Positions 37,633 through 48,450 of a DNA stretch of 64,000 bases are shown here, one piece after another. Position numbers and translations under genes: made by a program. The stretch is taken from the NCBI RefSeq assembly GCF_000002515.2, contig NC_006040.1:1302001-1366000 (forward strand), in the 5' to 3' direction. This DNA comes from Kluyveromyces lactis. Its lineage: Eukaryota > Ascomycota > Saccharomycetes > Saccharomycetales > Saccharomycetaceae. Position 1 is the stretch's first letter. Every line of letters begins with the position of its first letter. The notes beneath the pieces are model-generated. The model was not told where the DNA came from. It saw nothing but the letters and a program-made list of their open reading frames with translations, and did no database searches.

Positions 37633-38140
37633 ATGTTGATAATATCAACAATATATATCTCTGCGTGAAACAGTGCTAGTTAGAAATCTCGAATGCAATA
37701 ACACTGAGGTGTATCACCAGAAGGTTAAGGATACCAAATAGACATGTGAAACTGCTTACTGATAGTCATGGAACTTCAAACTGGACGTAGTGTACCCATT
37801 CCAGTATTTATGCATGTTCGTTTATCGTATCACGTGCAATAAACGTGACCGTAAGCAAATAACCTCCTATCTCTCCTCATAGTCGTAGCAAAATACGTAA
37901 ATACACATATCAATCGCTTACCTAGTACCATCCGTCTATCCTAACACCCCCGACTAGTGAGATCGCACCATAAGTTGTATCCTTTCTGCCTTTATTTGTA
38001 GTTTTGCCCAAGAACGCTATTCCATCATATATCTACATTCACGGTTAAGGGATTTGACATAGTTCGAACCTGTGAAAGAGTGAATAAGGGTGTCTTCAAA
38101 AGACAACCGCGCGGTGGCCAGAGTGCAAAATAAGACAACA
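37633..38140. other. Divergent promoter of SNL1 and VID28
   Basis: 508 bases with a CACGTG E-box at about 37832-37837. No other element or gene is recognised. The frame of VID28 runs back to 38084 without an ATG. Confidence 0.45.
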
Positions 38141-40984
38141 ATGGTTACTCAGCAACGTCAGAGAGTCACGAAGCAGGTGCTTTTGGAGCTTCGCAAGGGC
38201 CTCATCGGTGACCAAAGTGCCAAATTCAACTTCTACAAAGATCACAGGGACTTGTTTGATGCTATCATAGACTACAAACACTATCTTTCCTTAAAATTGG
38301 ATGTCTTATTGATTCTATCTCACTTAGACAAGGGCAGCTGCAGGGAGCTTGGAAAATATGGAACGGAGATCTTTGTTAGGGTATTAGAGATGCAGATTCC
38401 AAATGACTCCATGATTGAGGATATTGCTAAGTATGTCAAGCTAAGGAGAATCTGTGTAGAGAACTGCACGGAGGCGGAAACAAATGAGCAGTTCTTCTTC
38501 CAAGAATTCTATTATGTGGAACCTTTGAGTTTCTTTAAGCTTGCAGCTGAGCGTCTCATACGGACCGATGAATCTATATACAGAGAAATCGTATTGGAAT
38601 ATATGACATACTTATCCACATTGCCATTTGTAATGACAAGTCAGGACCTAGTGCTGATTTTGAGGGATGTGTTTAATTTCTATGTGGATAAATATGTGCC
38701 CAAAGTCAATTTCAAATACGCTATGGTTACTTCAGCCAAGGAGTCATATGACATGGACTATGATGTGTTCTACGATCCTAACAACACCGGTGCGCAGCTC
38801 ATGAATAAGAGCAGGGGCTCAGCGGGAAGTGAACAAAAGATTCAACCATTTGAATCCCTACCGCAATGCTTGCATATTAGCGACCTTTTTGACGTTCAAT
38901 TGATTTTTGTGATATCAAACTTGTTAACAGTATTGCAATCGAATGGTGGAAACCAGTTCTCTTTCTTGGCGGATATGAAGGTCAATGTGTTCTATGCTTC
39001 ATTATTAAGACACCCTGATATAAGATTGAAAACGTCGGCTTTATCATTCTTCTATTGTCAACTTGGAGATTCTTGGTACTCGGAAAATAGAAGTGATTTC
39101 GGCTCAAATACGGATAGCAACTTGCCCTTCCCGATAAAACTATGGTTACCTACTCTCATATCGACTTTGAATGAACCTGAGCTACCAATATTTTTCTCCC
39201 CTTTAGAAATCCTTTGTTCTCTAGCAACAGAGTTCACTGTCGCACATAAACCGGAAAATGTTGTGATTGACACATTTTTCGATTCGAATCTATTGAATGG
39301 TATGATAGACACTTTTTTAAGACTATTGAGCCTGGAGAAACAAGACACCAACAAACTTCAACTGCTTTCTGATTATCTAAAGTTCTTTTCTGAAATTATA
39401 GGTAAGGATGAAAGGTGTAGGCTATTGTTTTTGGAGAACATCGCGGTTTTACAATATATGGAGAACGCATTCAGTTCACACTTGCTAATCTTGAACAATT
39501 TCCGTGAGGATTGGACACAATTGAGGAACATGGCACCCTTACCACCGCTTTTTGATTCTGAATTAGTTACTAATTGGGCAAAGTGCTTGAAGGCTTGCTC
39601 CAGAAGTGTGGGAGTTTTAAGGACATCGTTGAAGAGAAATAAGCTAGCAGATTATACTCTAAAATTAGCAAGAGAGATTTATGAAATCGTTTCAATGACG
39701 TATGATGGTGGAATTCCGCACCTCTTATGCCAAGAGCTAATATTACTAGGCGAATTGTTAGGAGCAATGTCAAACTTTGTTGTCGAATTTTCTTCTTTAA
39801 GAACGCTCATGAAAAAGAACGGAATCATTGCATTGATTAAACACATTTTTACCAACCCTATATTCAACTCTGAGTATTTAGATCGTGCCCTGATGCCAGA
39901 ATTTGCAAAGGGGAATCCGATTATAGTATTCCATAACGAGGCAAGCGTCTATTCCGAAATTACGGTCATCCAGACGAACTCCCTTTGGGTCTTGAGGCAT
40001 TTGATATACAATTCAGAGACATGCGACAAACTAGAATTGTTATCTCAGATTGACTTAGAATCAATCCTACAATTTGTGCATTCCGCTGAGCCCAGCGTAC
40101 TAAATCAATGTTTCCAATTGTTGAGAAATTTGACATGTAATTCGAGGAAGGTGATCAACATGATATTAGATTCCTTCAAACATACAGATATGCTCGCGAA
40201 CACAAATAACGGCAGTGGAGAAGTCAGTGGAAGAGATGAATCATGTACTCAGGGAAACCAGTTCCTAAGGTTTTTAGCTTTGAAATTGAAAACTGTATTG
40301 CATGATGACAGTTATTACAGTGACAATAAGATCGCTGAAGCACTACTCTATATAGTGGTCAATTTCACCGCTATAAATGAAAACAAGAGAAACCTGGTTA
40401 TTTCCCAGGATGAACTACTAGATATCGTGAAAGAATATATCTTAATGGCCAAGGGAGATGAAATTACTAAAGCGTGTCTTTGGATAATCACGAATCTAAT
40501 ATGGGACTCCTCCATCCAGCACGTCCCTTACAATAATTCTCTACCAGAAAACGGAAACCCGCACTTCGACACGGACTGGGCCCTTCAAGAAGGTAGCAGC
40601 TCAGCTCTCGAAGACAGAAACGATGATCCTCTCGTTAGAATGCCATTAAATGCACGAGCATCAAACATGTCTTCAGAAGAAGAAGAAGTCCCAGAACAAG
40701 AAGAGCGAGAAGGTGATTTCGACGAAGAGGAGCAAAGTAATGACGAAGAAGAGGACTCAACTGATCCTCATAAAGATTTCATCCGCCCAGCAACTACCAC
40801 TGGAAACATTTCGGCTTTAAGTCCAGCAATCATAAGGTTCAAAAAGCTCGATAAGCTAGGTTTCAATGACGCAGTAAAGAAAATCTTGGATTGGAACGGC
40901 GATTTAGACGTAAAGGAACGTGCTAAGACCCTACTATACCAAATGGAAACGTTCAGGAAGACCACTATTCCACCACATGCATGA
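38141..40984 (+). CDS. VID28: GID/CTLH ubiquitin ligase subunit Vid28 (Gid5)
   Basis: 947 residues from the first ATG in frame at 38141 (yeast 921); further upstream the frame has only GTG before a stop. All-helical armadillo-like repeats run through most of the protein, with an acidic Glu/Asp-rich insert near residues 845-885 and a conserved C-terminus. Gid5 is the scaffold that holds substrate receptor Gid4 in the complex that degrades gluconeogenic enzymes after glucose is added. Position next to SNL1 matches YIL017C-YIL016W. Confidence 0.9.
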   Translation: MVTQQRQRVTKQVLLELRKGLIGDQSAKFNFYKDHRDLFDAIIDYKHYLSLKLDVLLILSHLDKGSCRELGKYGTEIFVRVLEMQIPNDSMIEDIAKYVKLRRICVENCTEAETNEQFFFQEFYYVEPLSFFKLAAERLIRTDESIYREIVLEYMTYLSTLPFVMTSQDLVLILRDVFNFYVDKYVPKVNFKYAMVTSAKESYDMDYDVFYDPNNTGAQLMNKSRGSAGSEQKIQPFESLPQCLHISDLFDVQLIFVISNLLTVLQSNGGNQFSFLADMKVNVFYASLLRHPDIRLKTSALSFFYCQLGDSWYSENRSDFGSNTDSNLPFPIKLWLPTLISTLNEPELPIFFSPLEILCSLATEFTVAHKPENVVIDTFFDSNLLNGMIDTFLRLLSLEKQDTNKLQLLSDYLKFFSEIIGKDERCRLLFLENIAVLQYMENAFSSHLLILNNFREDWTQLRNMAPLPPLFDSELVTNWAKCLKACSRSVGVLRTSLKRNKLADYTLKLAREIYEIVSMTYDGGIPHLLCQELILLGELLGAMSNFVVEFSSLRTLMKKNGIIALIKHIFTNPIFNSEYLDRALMPEFAKGNPIIVFHNEASVYSEITVIQTNSLWVLRHLIYNSETCDKLELLSQIDLESILQFVHSAEPSVLNQCFQLLRNLTCNSRKVINMILDSFKHTDMLANTNNGSGEVSGRDESCTQGNQFLRFLALKLKTVLHDDSYYSDNKIAEALLYIVVNFTAINENKRNLVISQDELLDIVKEYILMAKGDEITKACLWIITNLIWDSSIQHVPYNNSLPENGNPHFDTDWALQEGSSSALEDRNDDPLVRMPLNARASNMSSEEEEVPEQEEREGDFDEEEQSNDEEEDSTDPHKDFIRPATTTGNISALSPAIIRFKKLDKLGFNDAVKKILDWNGDLDVKERAKTLLYQMETFRKTTIPPHA

Positions 40985-41314
40985 GCCACTTCCGCCTGTT
41001 CAGGTGATTTGATGAAGCAAAATCACGTGACAATATCCCACAATTGTGGCTCTATGATTCAAATGACGAAAAAGAAATCGAACTAAGCGAAACTCTCGAA
41101 GCTTAGTGAGCGTGCACCTGAGAGAGCTTCACAGGACCGGGGCAAGTCTTCTATAGGAAAAAGCTTTTTCCAGCGATGTAACATTCAGTATTTACGTTAG
41201 AACTATATAAAGGTAGAAAGTGTTTTTGTGTGTTACTGCATCGATAAGTTTTTAATGGTAGGATAGTTTGTTCTAGCTAAAGGCAGCATCAATCACATTG
41301 ACAACGCAAACGCA
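40985..41314. other. Intergenic region VID28 to MET10
   Basis: 330 bases forming the MET10 promoter. It holds the Cbf1 and Met31/32-like sites (listed separately) and a TATATAA box at 41204-41210, 105 bases before the ATG. Confidence 0.6.
41024..41050. promoter_or_regulatory. Cbf1 E-box and Met31/32-like site of the MET10 promoter
   Basis: TCACGTGAC includes CACGTG at 41024-41029, the preferred Cbf1 form, and AATTGTGGC ends at 41050, close to the Met31/Met32 consensus AAACTGTGGC. This pairing marks sulfur-regulon promoters controlled by Met4, and MET10 is a known member in S. cerevisiae. Confidence 0.78.
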
Positions 41315-44300
41315 ATGTCTTTATCATATGTGACCAATCCATTTGGTCTTCCAACTGAGAGCACTCAGTTGCCAACTTTCACAACACCAGTGAATGCAAT
41401 TAACTCTGTGTTGTTCAGAAATCTGAAGAGTATTTTCAGTTACAAAACATTCTCAGACCCTGATTTATTGGATGCTTCTATCAAAAAGTTAGCTGAAAGA
41501 GAGAACGGTTTGTTCTTTAAGGAATTGGACGTAAGATCAGGTGCAGGCTTGACTACTTTGGGTTTTGCTAAGGGTTCTTCCGACCTTGCTGGTATTATCA
41601 CTCCAGGTTATGCTTTGCCTTATTTCGTCAGCAGTTTCAAACAAGAAATCGACACCCAGTCGAAATTCGTCTTTAGCGTTGGTTCGTTGGATTATGATGA
41701 GGCTTCTGGTTCTATAATCAACGATTATTTGACTCCTTTGAAAGCTGCAAAGGATTTGGGGTTCCCTGTCATTACACCATTGCAAATCTCCGAAGTTAAA
41801 GCTACCACGTTATTGACCTTGGCATTGGCTAAATACGGTTCAGGTTTGGGTGCAGTTCAGTTATTTGATGGTGCCCAATATGCGAGAACTGTCACTAGAG
41901 TGGAAGATAAGATGCAAGATAGATTTATTGAATCGTTGAATTTAGCTGACGATTCTACTTTTGATCAGATCTTGGATGCTTTCAATGAGAACTCCCCGGA
42001 GAGACTGCACAACTTCCAATATTACGGTAATGAGTCTGCTGAAACTATTTTCATTACTTATGGTTCTTTGGAGACCGAACTTTTTGCTTCTCTATTGAAT
42101 CAAAGTGGCTCTAAGGTCGGCGTACTTGCTGTTAGAATCCCATTGCCATTTGACACTGAGAAATTTGTTTCTTTGATTCCTACTACTGTTAAGAAAATTG
42201 TCGTAATTGGCCAATCTCTAACTGGCCAGTCTCCATCCTGGTTGAGATCTCAGGTTTCAGGTGCGTTATTCTTCCACAACAAGAGAACTTTAACCATTGC
42301 CGAGTACATCTATCAGCCAAACTTTGTTTGGTCCCCAAAGGCTGTTAAGCAAATTGTTACTAGTTTCATCCCAAGTTTCGAATTGGAGATATCAAGTAAT
42401 TCCCAAAACTTCATTTACTGGACCACTGACAACAGTAATAATTTGGATTTGGCTGCTAGATTAGTACAAGGTCTATCATTGATCGATAATGTTGATATTT
42501 CCTTGAGAACGAAATTTGACAACATTGGGAATGCAGGTACCTTCCAAGCACAGTTCACTTCGCATCCATCAAAGTCGAAAAGTGTTGTTTCTAATATCGA
42601 CTCTGCCGATGTGATTGTTGTCGAAGACATTTCCATTTTAAATGCTTATGACGTAGCTTCCACTGTGAAGCAAGAAGGTTCCATCATTGTATTGGTGAAG
42701 AGCTCTTTGGTTGATAAGGATTTAAAGGATAAGAAGTTCTACACTGATGAATTGAAAATTAACGAAGCATTTTTAACCACTGTTGCTGAAAAGAAGATCA
42801 ATGTTACATTGATCGACGTTGAAACAATTGGTGACAGAGAGGAAACTAAAGGTCGTACTTTGTCCTTCGTCACTCAAGCTGTCTTCTGGAGTGCTGCAAC
42901 TAACGATGACAAACAGAGCATCATTCGTCGTATCTGGAACTCAGCAGGTCCTGATATCGAATTACTTGCTGCTGTGTTGTCTGATACCATTAGTACTGCC
43001 CTTGAAACTGGCGTGAAGGCCATTCCAAATGAAGTTTACGCTACATTCATTGAAGATAAAGCTAAGGGTGAAGAAGTAAAAGAAGAAGAAATCCATCAGT
43101 TACCAACTTTTGTCACTGAAACCTCATTCTCTGCAAACCAGAGATTTACCGAAGAAGTACCAGAGACTGAAATTGCTAAGATCGCTGAAATTTCAAAGAA
43201 GTTGACTTTCCAAGAAGCTTACGGAGTGTCACAACAATTGAGGCCTGATTTGCCCGTTAACAATTATGTCGTTAAAGTTAAGGAGAACAGACGTGTCACT
43301 CCAGATGACTATGATAGATACATTTTCCATATTGAGTTTGACATTTCTGGGACAGGAATGACTTACGATATTGGTGAAGCATTGGGTGTTCATGCAAAAA
43401 ACAACTTGGAGAATGTGCAAAAATTCTTGCAGTACTATGGTTTGAATGAAAGTGACATTGTTCAGGTACCAAATAAGGATGACCATCACTACTTAGAGTC
43501 AAGAACCGTTTTGCAAGCCTTCGTCGAAAATCTTGATATTTTCGGTAAACCACCAAAGCGCTTCTACGAGAGTTTGATCGATTTTTGTACTGACGACAAA
43601 GAGAAGAGTAAGCTAGAAAACTTAGTTTCTGCTGCCGGTGCTACTGAATTAAAACGCTTACAAGATGTCGAGTACTATACTTATGCCGATATCTTCGAGT
43701 TATTCCCATCAGCCAGACCATCGGTTGAAGATCTTGTGAAAATAATTGCCCCATTGAAGAGAAGAGAATACTCTATCGCATCTTCTCAAAGAATCCACCC
43801 TAACGAAGTCCATTTATTGATTGTCGTTGTGGACTGGATTGATAATAAGGGAAGAAAGAGATATGGTCAAGCTTCAAAATTCATTTCTGATTTAGCTATC
43901 GGTTCTGAACTTGTTGTATCTGTGAAACCAAGTGTTATGAAGTTGCCACCATCTCCAAAGCAACCAGTTATTATGAGTGGTTTAGGTACTGGTTTAGCAC
44001 CTTTCAAGGCTATCGTAGAAGAAAAATTGTGGCAAAGACAACAAGGTTATGAAATCGGTGAAGTCTATTTGTATTTGGGTTCTAGACACAAGAGAGAAGA
44101 ATATTTATACGGTGAATTATGGGAAGCTTATAAGGATGCTGGAATTATCACTCACATCGGTGCCGCTTTCTCCAGAGATCAACCTGAAAAGATTTACATC
44201 CAAGATCGTATCAAAGAAAACTTGCCAGAGTTGAAGACTGCAATGATTGACAATGAAGGTTCCTTCTACTTATGTGGTCCAACGTGGCCTGTTCCTGATA

Positions 44301-44422
44301 TCACTCAAGCTCTACAAGATATTATTGCTGCAGATGCGAAGGAGAAGGGCATCAACGTTGACTTGGATGCTGCCATTGAAGACTTAAAGGAAACTTCTAG
44401 ATATATCCTAGAAGTTTACTGA
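41315..44422 (+). CDS. MET10: Sulfite reductase (NADPH), flavoprotein alpha subunit
   Basis: 1035 residues, the same as yeast Met10. The N-terminal part (to about 620) is related to pyruvate:ferredoxin oxidoreductase folds. The C-terminal part is a ferredoxin-NADP reductase-like module with R-R-E-Y-S-I-A-S-S for FAD, G-L-G-T-G-L-A-P-F for NADPH pyrophosphate and a final R-Y-x-L-E-V-Y. With Met5 it reduces sulfite to sulfide using six electrons from NADPH. Strong codon bias suggests high expression. It converges with SMC2, with only 69 bases between the stops; order MET10-SMC2-RPL2 matches YFR030W-YFR031C-YFR031C-A. Confidence 0.97.
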   Translation: MSLSYVTNPFGLPTESTQLPTFTTPVNAINSVLFRNLKSIFSYKTFSDPDLLDASIKKLAERENGLFFKELDVRSGAGLTTLGFAKGSSDLAGIITPGYALPYFVSSFKQEIDTQSKFVFSVGSLDYDEASGSIINDYLTPLKAAKDLGFPVITPLQISEVKATTLLTLALAKYGSGLGAVQLFDGAQYARTVTRVEDKMQDRFIESLNLADDSTFDQILDAFNENSPERLHNFQYYGNESAETIFITYGSLETELFASLLNQSGSKVGVLAVRIPLPFDTEKFVSLIPTTVKKIVVIGQSLTGQSPSWLRSQVSGALFFHNKRTLTIAEYIYQPNFVWSPKAVKQIVTSFIPSFELEISSNSQNFIYWTTDNSNNLDLAARLVQGLSLIDNVDISLRTKFDNIGNAGTFQAQFTSHPSKSKSVVSNIDSADVIVVEDISILNAYDVASTVKQEGSIIVLVKSSLVDKDLKDKKFYTDELKINEAFLTTVAEKKINVTLIDVETIGDREETKGRTLSFVTQAVFWSAATNDDKQSIIRRIWNSAGPDIELLAAVLSDTISTALETGVKAIPNEVYATFIEDKAKGEEVKEEEIHQLPTFVTETSFSANQRFTEEVPETEIAKIAEISKKLTFQEAYGVSQQLRPDLPVNNYVVKVKENRRVTPDDYDRYIFHIEFDISGTGMTYDIGEALGVHAKNNLENVQKFLQYYGLNESDIVQVPNKDDHHYLESRTVLQAFVENLDIFGKPPKRFYESLIDFCTDDKEKSKLENLVSAAGATELKRLQDVEYYTYADIFELFPSARPSVEDLVKIIAPLKRREYSIASSQRIHPNEVHLLIVVVDWIDNKGRKRYGQASKFISDLAIGSELVVSVKPSVMKLPPSPKQPVIMSGLGTGLAPFKAIVEEKLWQRQQGYEIGEVYLYLGSRHKREEYLYGELWEAYKDAGIITHIGAAFSRDQPEKIYIQDRIKENLPELKTAMIDNEGSFYLCGPTWPVPDITQALQDIIAADAKEKGINVDLDAAIEDLKETSRYILEVY

Positions 44423-44491
44423 TTTTTTTATGTGTTTCGTTGAATACTGTTTATTATTTATCAATCTATTTATTTTGGTATATGAGAATCA

Positions 44492-47400
44492 TTACATAAC
44501 ACTAACTACTGATGTACCATCTTGGAACCTAGTTCTAAACACCCGGTTAGCGTTAGTGAACATACCTTCTTTCAACGATACAACGATAAATTGGGAGCCT
44601 TTAAACCTGGTTTTAATAAGATGACCAATGTTCTGAGTATGACTTAAATCTAATGCGGCATCCACTTCATCCAATATATACATTGGTGCAGGTTTGAACT
44701 GCAACAATGCAAGGATCAATGATAACGCAATTAGGGAACGCTGTCCACCAGAGAGTTCTACCAGACTCTCTTTCCAAATTTTACCTAATTTAACTTTAAC
44801 TTCTAATCCCTCGGTTACATCTTTACCTTCTGAAGGTTCCAATTTGGCGAATGAATTCGGGAGAAGATCGCCAAAAATATTTCCGAAATCTACACTGACT
44901 TTCTCCCATGTTTTTATTAAAGTTTCTCGTTTGTATTCGTTAAGCTTTTCGATAGTTTCCTGAATTTTCTGCTTATCTTTTTCAATGGTTTTAATCATTG
45001 TTTTCAATGCCGTTTCCTTTTTCTCTACACTCTCAATCATACTCATTACCTCTGGGTTCACCTTCCTTCTTAAGCTCTGAAAGCTTTCGGCTAAATCGGA
45101 ACCACGTTTCTTGTACTGATCTAGATTAATGTTCTTATTCTGTGTCAAGATGCTATTGACCATGGAAGTATCTTCCAACCAATCATTTTCGTTGATTAAA
45201 TTTTCAATGGCTTGATCGATGCCAAAAGTGTTATTCTTGTATTTATGCAAGTCGTTTGTAATCTTCTGTAAATCCACTTCCGAAGTTGAAAGTAGATGGT
45301 TCTTATTTTTAAGCAATAACTCTAGTTCTGATATCTCATCTTCCATTCCTGAAAGTCTGGACATTTCCTCTTGTAAAATACTGTGTACTTCGTGAAGTTC
45401 AGACTTTTTGGTCCTCACAACGCCCTCGTACTCATTACACGTTGTTTCCAGTTCTGCAAGCCTTTTCTCTGCAATTGATACTTCATTTTGGGCGTTAGAA
45501 ATATCTGTGTGTAGCTGTTCTGTGTCAAAACTCAAGTTCTGATATTCATCAAACAGCTTAGCCGTATCAGTGTCTAATTTTTCCACTTCTGCAGAGACTT
45601 CAGAGAGATTAGCTTCTAACTGCCTGAGCTTTGAACCCTTGTCTTTATTGAATTCTTCCATATCTCTTTGAATGTTTATTATCTCAGTTTCGTATTCTTT
45701 GGTCAATGATGTCAACTGACATATGTGCATTTCACAGTTTTTCAATTGAGTTAGAATTTCTTCATTACGGTTAAATAGCTGCATTGCGTTGCTAGCATGT
45801 GCATTCTTCTCAGCTAACTTAAGCTTATGTGTGGCTAAATTCAATTCGGATAACACATTTTTTGAGTTTTCAGCTTTCATTTGCTGGTCTTTGATTTGTG
45901 AGCCGACTTCCTGCAAATCGTTCTCAACTTGTTTGAGCCTCGATGATGCATGATTATATTTCTGAATATCAAGTAGTAGTGAATTTGAAGAATTCCTACT
46001 TCCTCCTGAAAGTGTTCCTTCAGGATCATAGACATCACCTTGTAATGTTATGCTTCTAGATCTGATTCTTGGATTAAATGTAATTTGTTTGGCAGTCTCA
46101 GCGTCTCTGCAAATGAAACTTGTTCCAAAAATGAATTCCATGGCTCTCGTGACTTCTTCCTCAAATCCAATCAAGTTTATAGCTAATTCCACTTTTCCAG
46201 GAGCTAATTCTTTTGCTAAATGCAAGATGGACTCGTTGATTCTTCGTGACGAAATTTTGTTAAGAGGAATGATTGTTACACGTTTGCGTAACCTACCATG
46301 TTCCAAAAGTTGTGAAGCAGTTCTTTCGTTATCTACCACAACATTGAAAAGTCTTCCACCTGCACAAACCTGCAAAGCTGCAGAGCTATCAATGTTTGCT
46401 TCGTCAAGGGTAAACAATTGTCCGACAACTCCCTTAACAGACGAGACATCAAAATTCTTTGAAGGTGGAACATAGTTGAAGTCCAAGTTTGAGACCTTCC
46501 TATGCAAGGATTCTGTTTCCTGGCTCAATTGATAGTGTGTATGTTTTAAGGAACGCTCATTATCCTTTAGATTTTTCAATAGTATTGGATCATAACCATA
46601 CTGTTCAAGTTGTTTTTCGAGATTATTACAATGATGTTGCATGTTTTGTATTTCTTTATCGTATTTTTCCTTTTCAGCCTTGGCAGCAGAAATTTTGGGA
46701 GTATTTGAATTGAGCTCTTCTTTAAGCATTTCCACTTCCATTTCCTTCTCCCTTATTTCAATTCTAGTGTTTTGTAACTTCTCTTTGATGGTGGATAGTT
46801 GAAAATTATATCCATTTGCAGTGGTACCGGTAGACGAGATACCAGTCGTTAGAGTTGAGAGTAGTTCTTGCTTTTCTTTATGAATGGCTTTCAGTTCCTC
46901 AAGTTTCTTGTTTTGAATATTGTACTCTTTATATTTCGAGTCATATAGAGTTTTCTTTTCCTGATGCTGTTGTTTCCACCTCTCAATATTTTTCTTCAAG
47001 TTACTGATCCTTACCTTTTCCTCGCCCGAATCTTCTAATGCGATATTCAAACTTGTTTGCACCCTTGAAAGCTCATTTGAAATTTCAGATTCTTTAGTTT
47101 CCAATTCCGACATTCTACCACCTAACTGAACCTCCTTATGCCGCTGTTCTTTTAGAGCGTCTAAATCACTTCCCAAGTTCTCGACTTCGTTCTTTAACCT
47201 AGAAATTGTATCCTCCAACTCTTCGAGTCTACTTTGACCAGAATGTAAACTTTCTTCTATATGTTTCTTTTTATTTGAGAGTTGACTGAATTCAAATGCA
47301 TTTACCACTCTCATCACATTTTCTAAATCAGATTGAGTCTCTTGAAATTCTAAATACGTTCTCTTTTCATTCCTGAATCTCTCGAGTTTTGGTTCAATTT

Positions 47401-48004
47401 CTTCAGTCAAAAGAGTTCTAATTTCTTGTAATTTGGTCTCCTTCTTAGCCATAGTTCTTTCTGCCTTTTCCCGTCGATCTTCGAACATCCTTGTTCCAGC
47501 GGCTTCTTCTATTAACGAAAGAATCTCCTGCGGCTTCATGTTCAAAACCTTGGTAATTTTACCTTGCATGATCAAAAAGTTCGGGTTATTAATATTCAAT
47601 TGCACCGATTGAAACAACTGAAGCACGGTTTGTTGCTGGGCCCTATGACCATTGATCAGATATTTACTGACTCCGCCGAGTATGATTTGTCTAGTGATTG
47701 AGATTTTCGCATGCGATTCAAATCCAATTGGTGAATTACTGGTATCGCTATTATTAAATACGATGGTAACACTGGCCTTCGTTACCCCAGCCTGACCTCT
47801 CTTGTAGATCAAATCCTGTAAATTTTGAGCACGAACGGTTGCCATTGATGAAATACCCAACACAAAACATATCGCATCTAAAATATTCGATTTACCTGAC
47901 CCGTTTAAACCAGTGATGGCGTTGAATTGAGGATCCCAATCTGTAATGACAGTTCTTGTGGCGTATGACTTGAACCCATCGATGATAAGTTCTTCCACTT
48001 TCAT
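44492..48004 (-). CDS. SMC2: Condensin subunit Smc2
   Basis: 1170 residues, identical in length to yeast Smc2. Walker A G-L-N-G-S-G-K-S at 32-39, two long coiled coils (about 170-500 and 680-1010) around a hinge (about 520-670), then the ABC signature L-S-G-G-Q-R-S-L-I-A-L-S-L and Walker B M-Y-I-L-D-E-V-D-A-A-L-D. The N-terminal motif I-I-D-G-F-K-S-Y is typical of Smc2. It pairs with Smc4 to form condensin for mitotic chromosome compaction. Frames on the opposite strand inside this gene are shadows of the coiled coil. Confidence 0.97.
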   Translation of the reverse strand: MKVEELIIDGFKSYATRTVITDWDPQFNAITGLNGSGKSNILDAICFVLGISSMATVRAQNLQDLIYKRGQAGVTKASVTIVFNNSDTSNSPIGFESHAKISITRQIILGGVSKYLINGHRAQQQTVLQLFQSVQLNINNPNFLIMQGKITKVLNMKPQEILSLIEEAAGTRMFEDRREKAERTMAKKETKLQEIRTLLTEEIEPKLERFRNEKRTYLEFQETQSDLENVMRVVNAFEFSQLSNKKKHIEESLHSGQSRLEELEDTISRLKNEVENLGSDLDALKEQRHKEVQLGGRMSELETKESEISNELSRVQTSLNIALEDSGEEKVRISNLKKNIERWKQQHQEKKTLYDSKYKEYNIQNKKLEELKAIHKEKQELLSTLTTGISSTGTTANGYNFQLSTIKEKLQNTRIEIREKEMEVEMLKEELNSNTPKISAAKAEKEKYDKEIQNMQHHCNNLEKQLEQYGYDPILLKNLKDNERSLKHTHYQLSQETESLHRKVSNLDFNYVPPSKNFDVSSVKGVVGQLFTLDEANIDSSAALQVCAGGRLFNVVVDNERTASQLLEHGRLRKRVTIIPLNKISSRRINESILHLAKELAPGKVELAINLIGFEEEVTRAMEFIFGTSFICRDAETAKQITFNPRIRSRSITLQGDVYDPEGTLSGGSRNSSNSLLLDIQKYNHASSRLKQVENDLQEVGSQIKDQQMKAENSKNVLSELNLATHKLKLAEKNAHASNAMQLFNRNEEILTQLKNCEMHICQLTSLTKEYETEIINIQRDMEEFNKDKGSKLRQLEANLSEVSAEVEKLDTDTAKLFDEYQNLSFDTEQLHTDISNAQNEVSIAEKRLAELETTCNEYEGVVRTKKSELHEVHSILQEEMSRLSGMEDEISELELLLKNKNHLLSTSEVDLQKITNDLHKYKNNTFGIDQAIENLINENDWLEDTSMVNSILTQNKNINLDQYKKRGSDLAESFQSLRRKVNPEVMSMIESVEKKETALKTMIKTIEKDKQKIQETIEKLNEYKRETLIKTWEKVSVDFGNIFGDLLPNSFAKLEPSEGKDVTEGLEVKVKLGKIWKESLVELSGGQRSLIALSLILALLQFKPAPMYILDEVDAALDLSHTQNIGHLIKTRFKGSQFIVVSLKEGMFTNANRVFRTRFQDGTSVVSVM

Positions 48005-48450
48005 TGTGATATCACCGGGTTATCTAAAGCAGCAGATATGTAACCTCACAGCAAGCGTTGACAGGGTTGGATTCACTTTTTTGACTCGCCTTTGTGTTTG
48101 TTTTGTTGATCTCATCAGGTCTTTTGTTTACATATTTCAAATCTTTATTTATGTTGAAATTCTCATAATCAAATCTGCATAAAATAATGAGGGAAGACAG
48201 ACAAAGGCAAAACATACATTGCAGAGACGATGGGGATCTTAGTGCTCAAAAATAGCCTGTGATAATATGACGAAAGGATGAAATGATTAAAAAACGGTAT
48301 GTAGAAGTAGTTTACTAATAATTATATTGAAATTTGAAGCTTTGTATACTATTGGAATCCACATCGTTCTTCAGACACAGATTTGAAATGACATTTAATA
48401 AAATTATTTTTATACAACAATAAACCTAAACATATGGAGATTGTTTAAAT
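48005..48450. other. Intergenic region SMC2 to RPL2
   Basis: 446 bases: SMC2 promoter and RPL2 3' flank. AT-rich; nothing else is recognised. Confidence 0.4.

Noticed and set aside
46050-46475. 141-codon frame antisense to SMC2
   Set aside because: It lies wholly within the SMC2 hinge coding region and resembles no protein.
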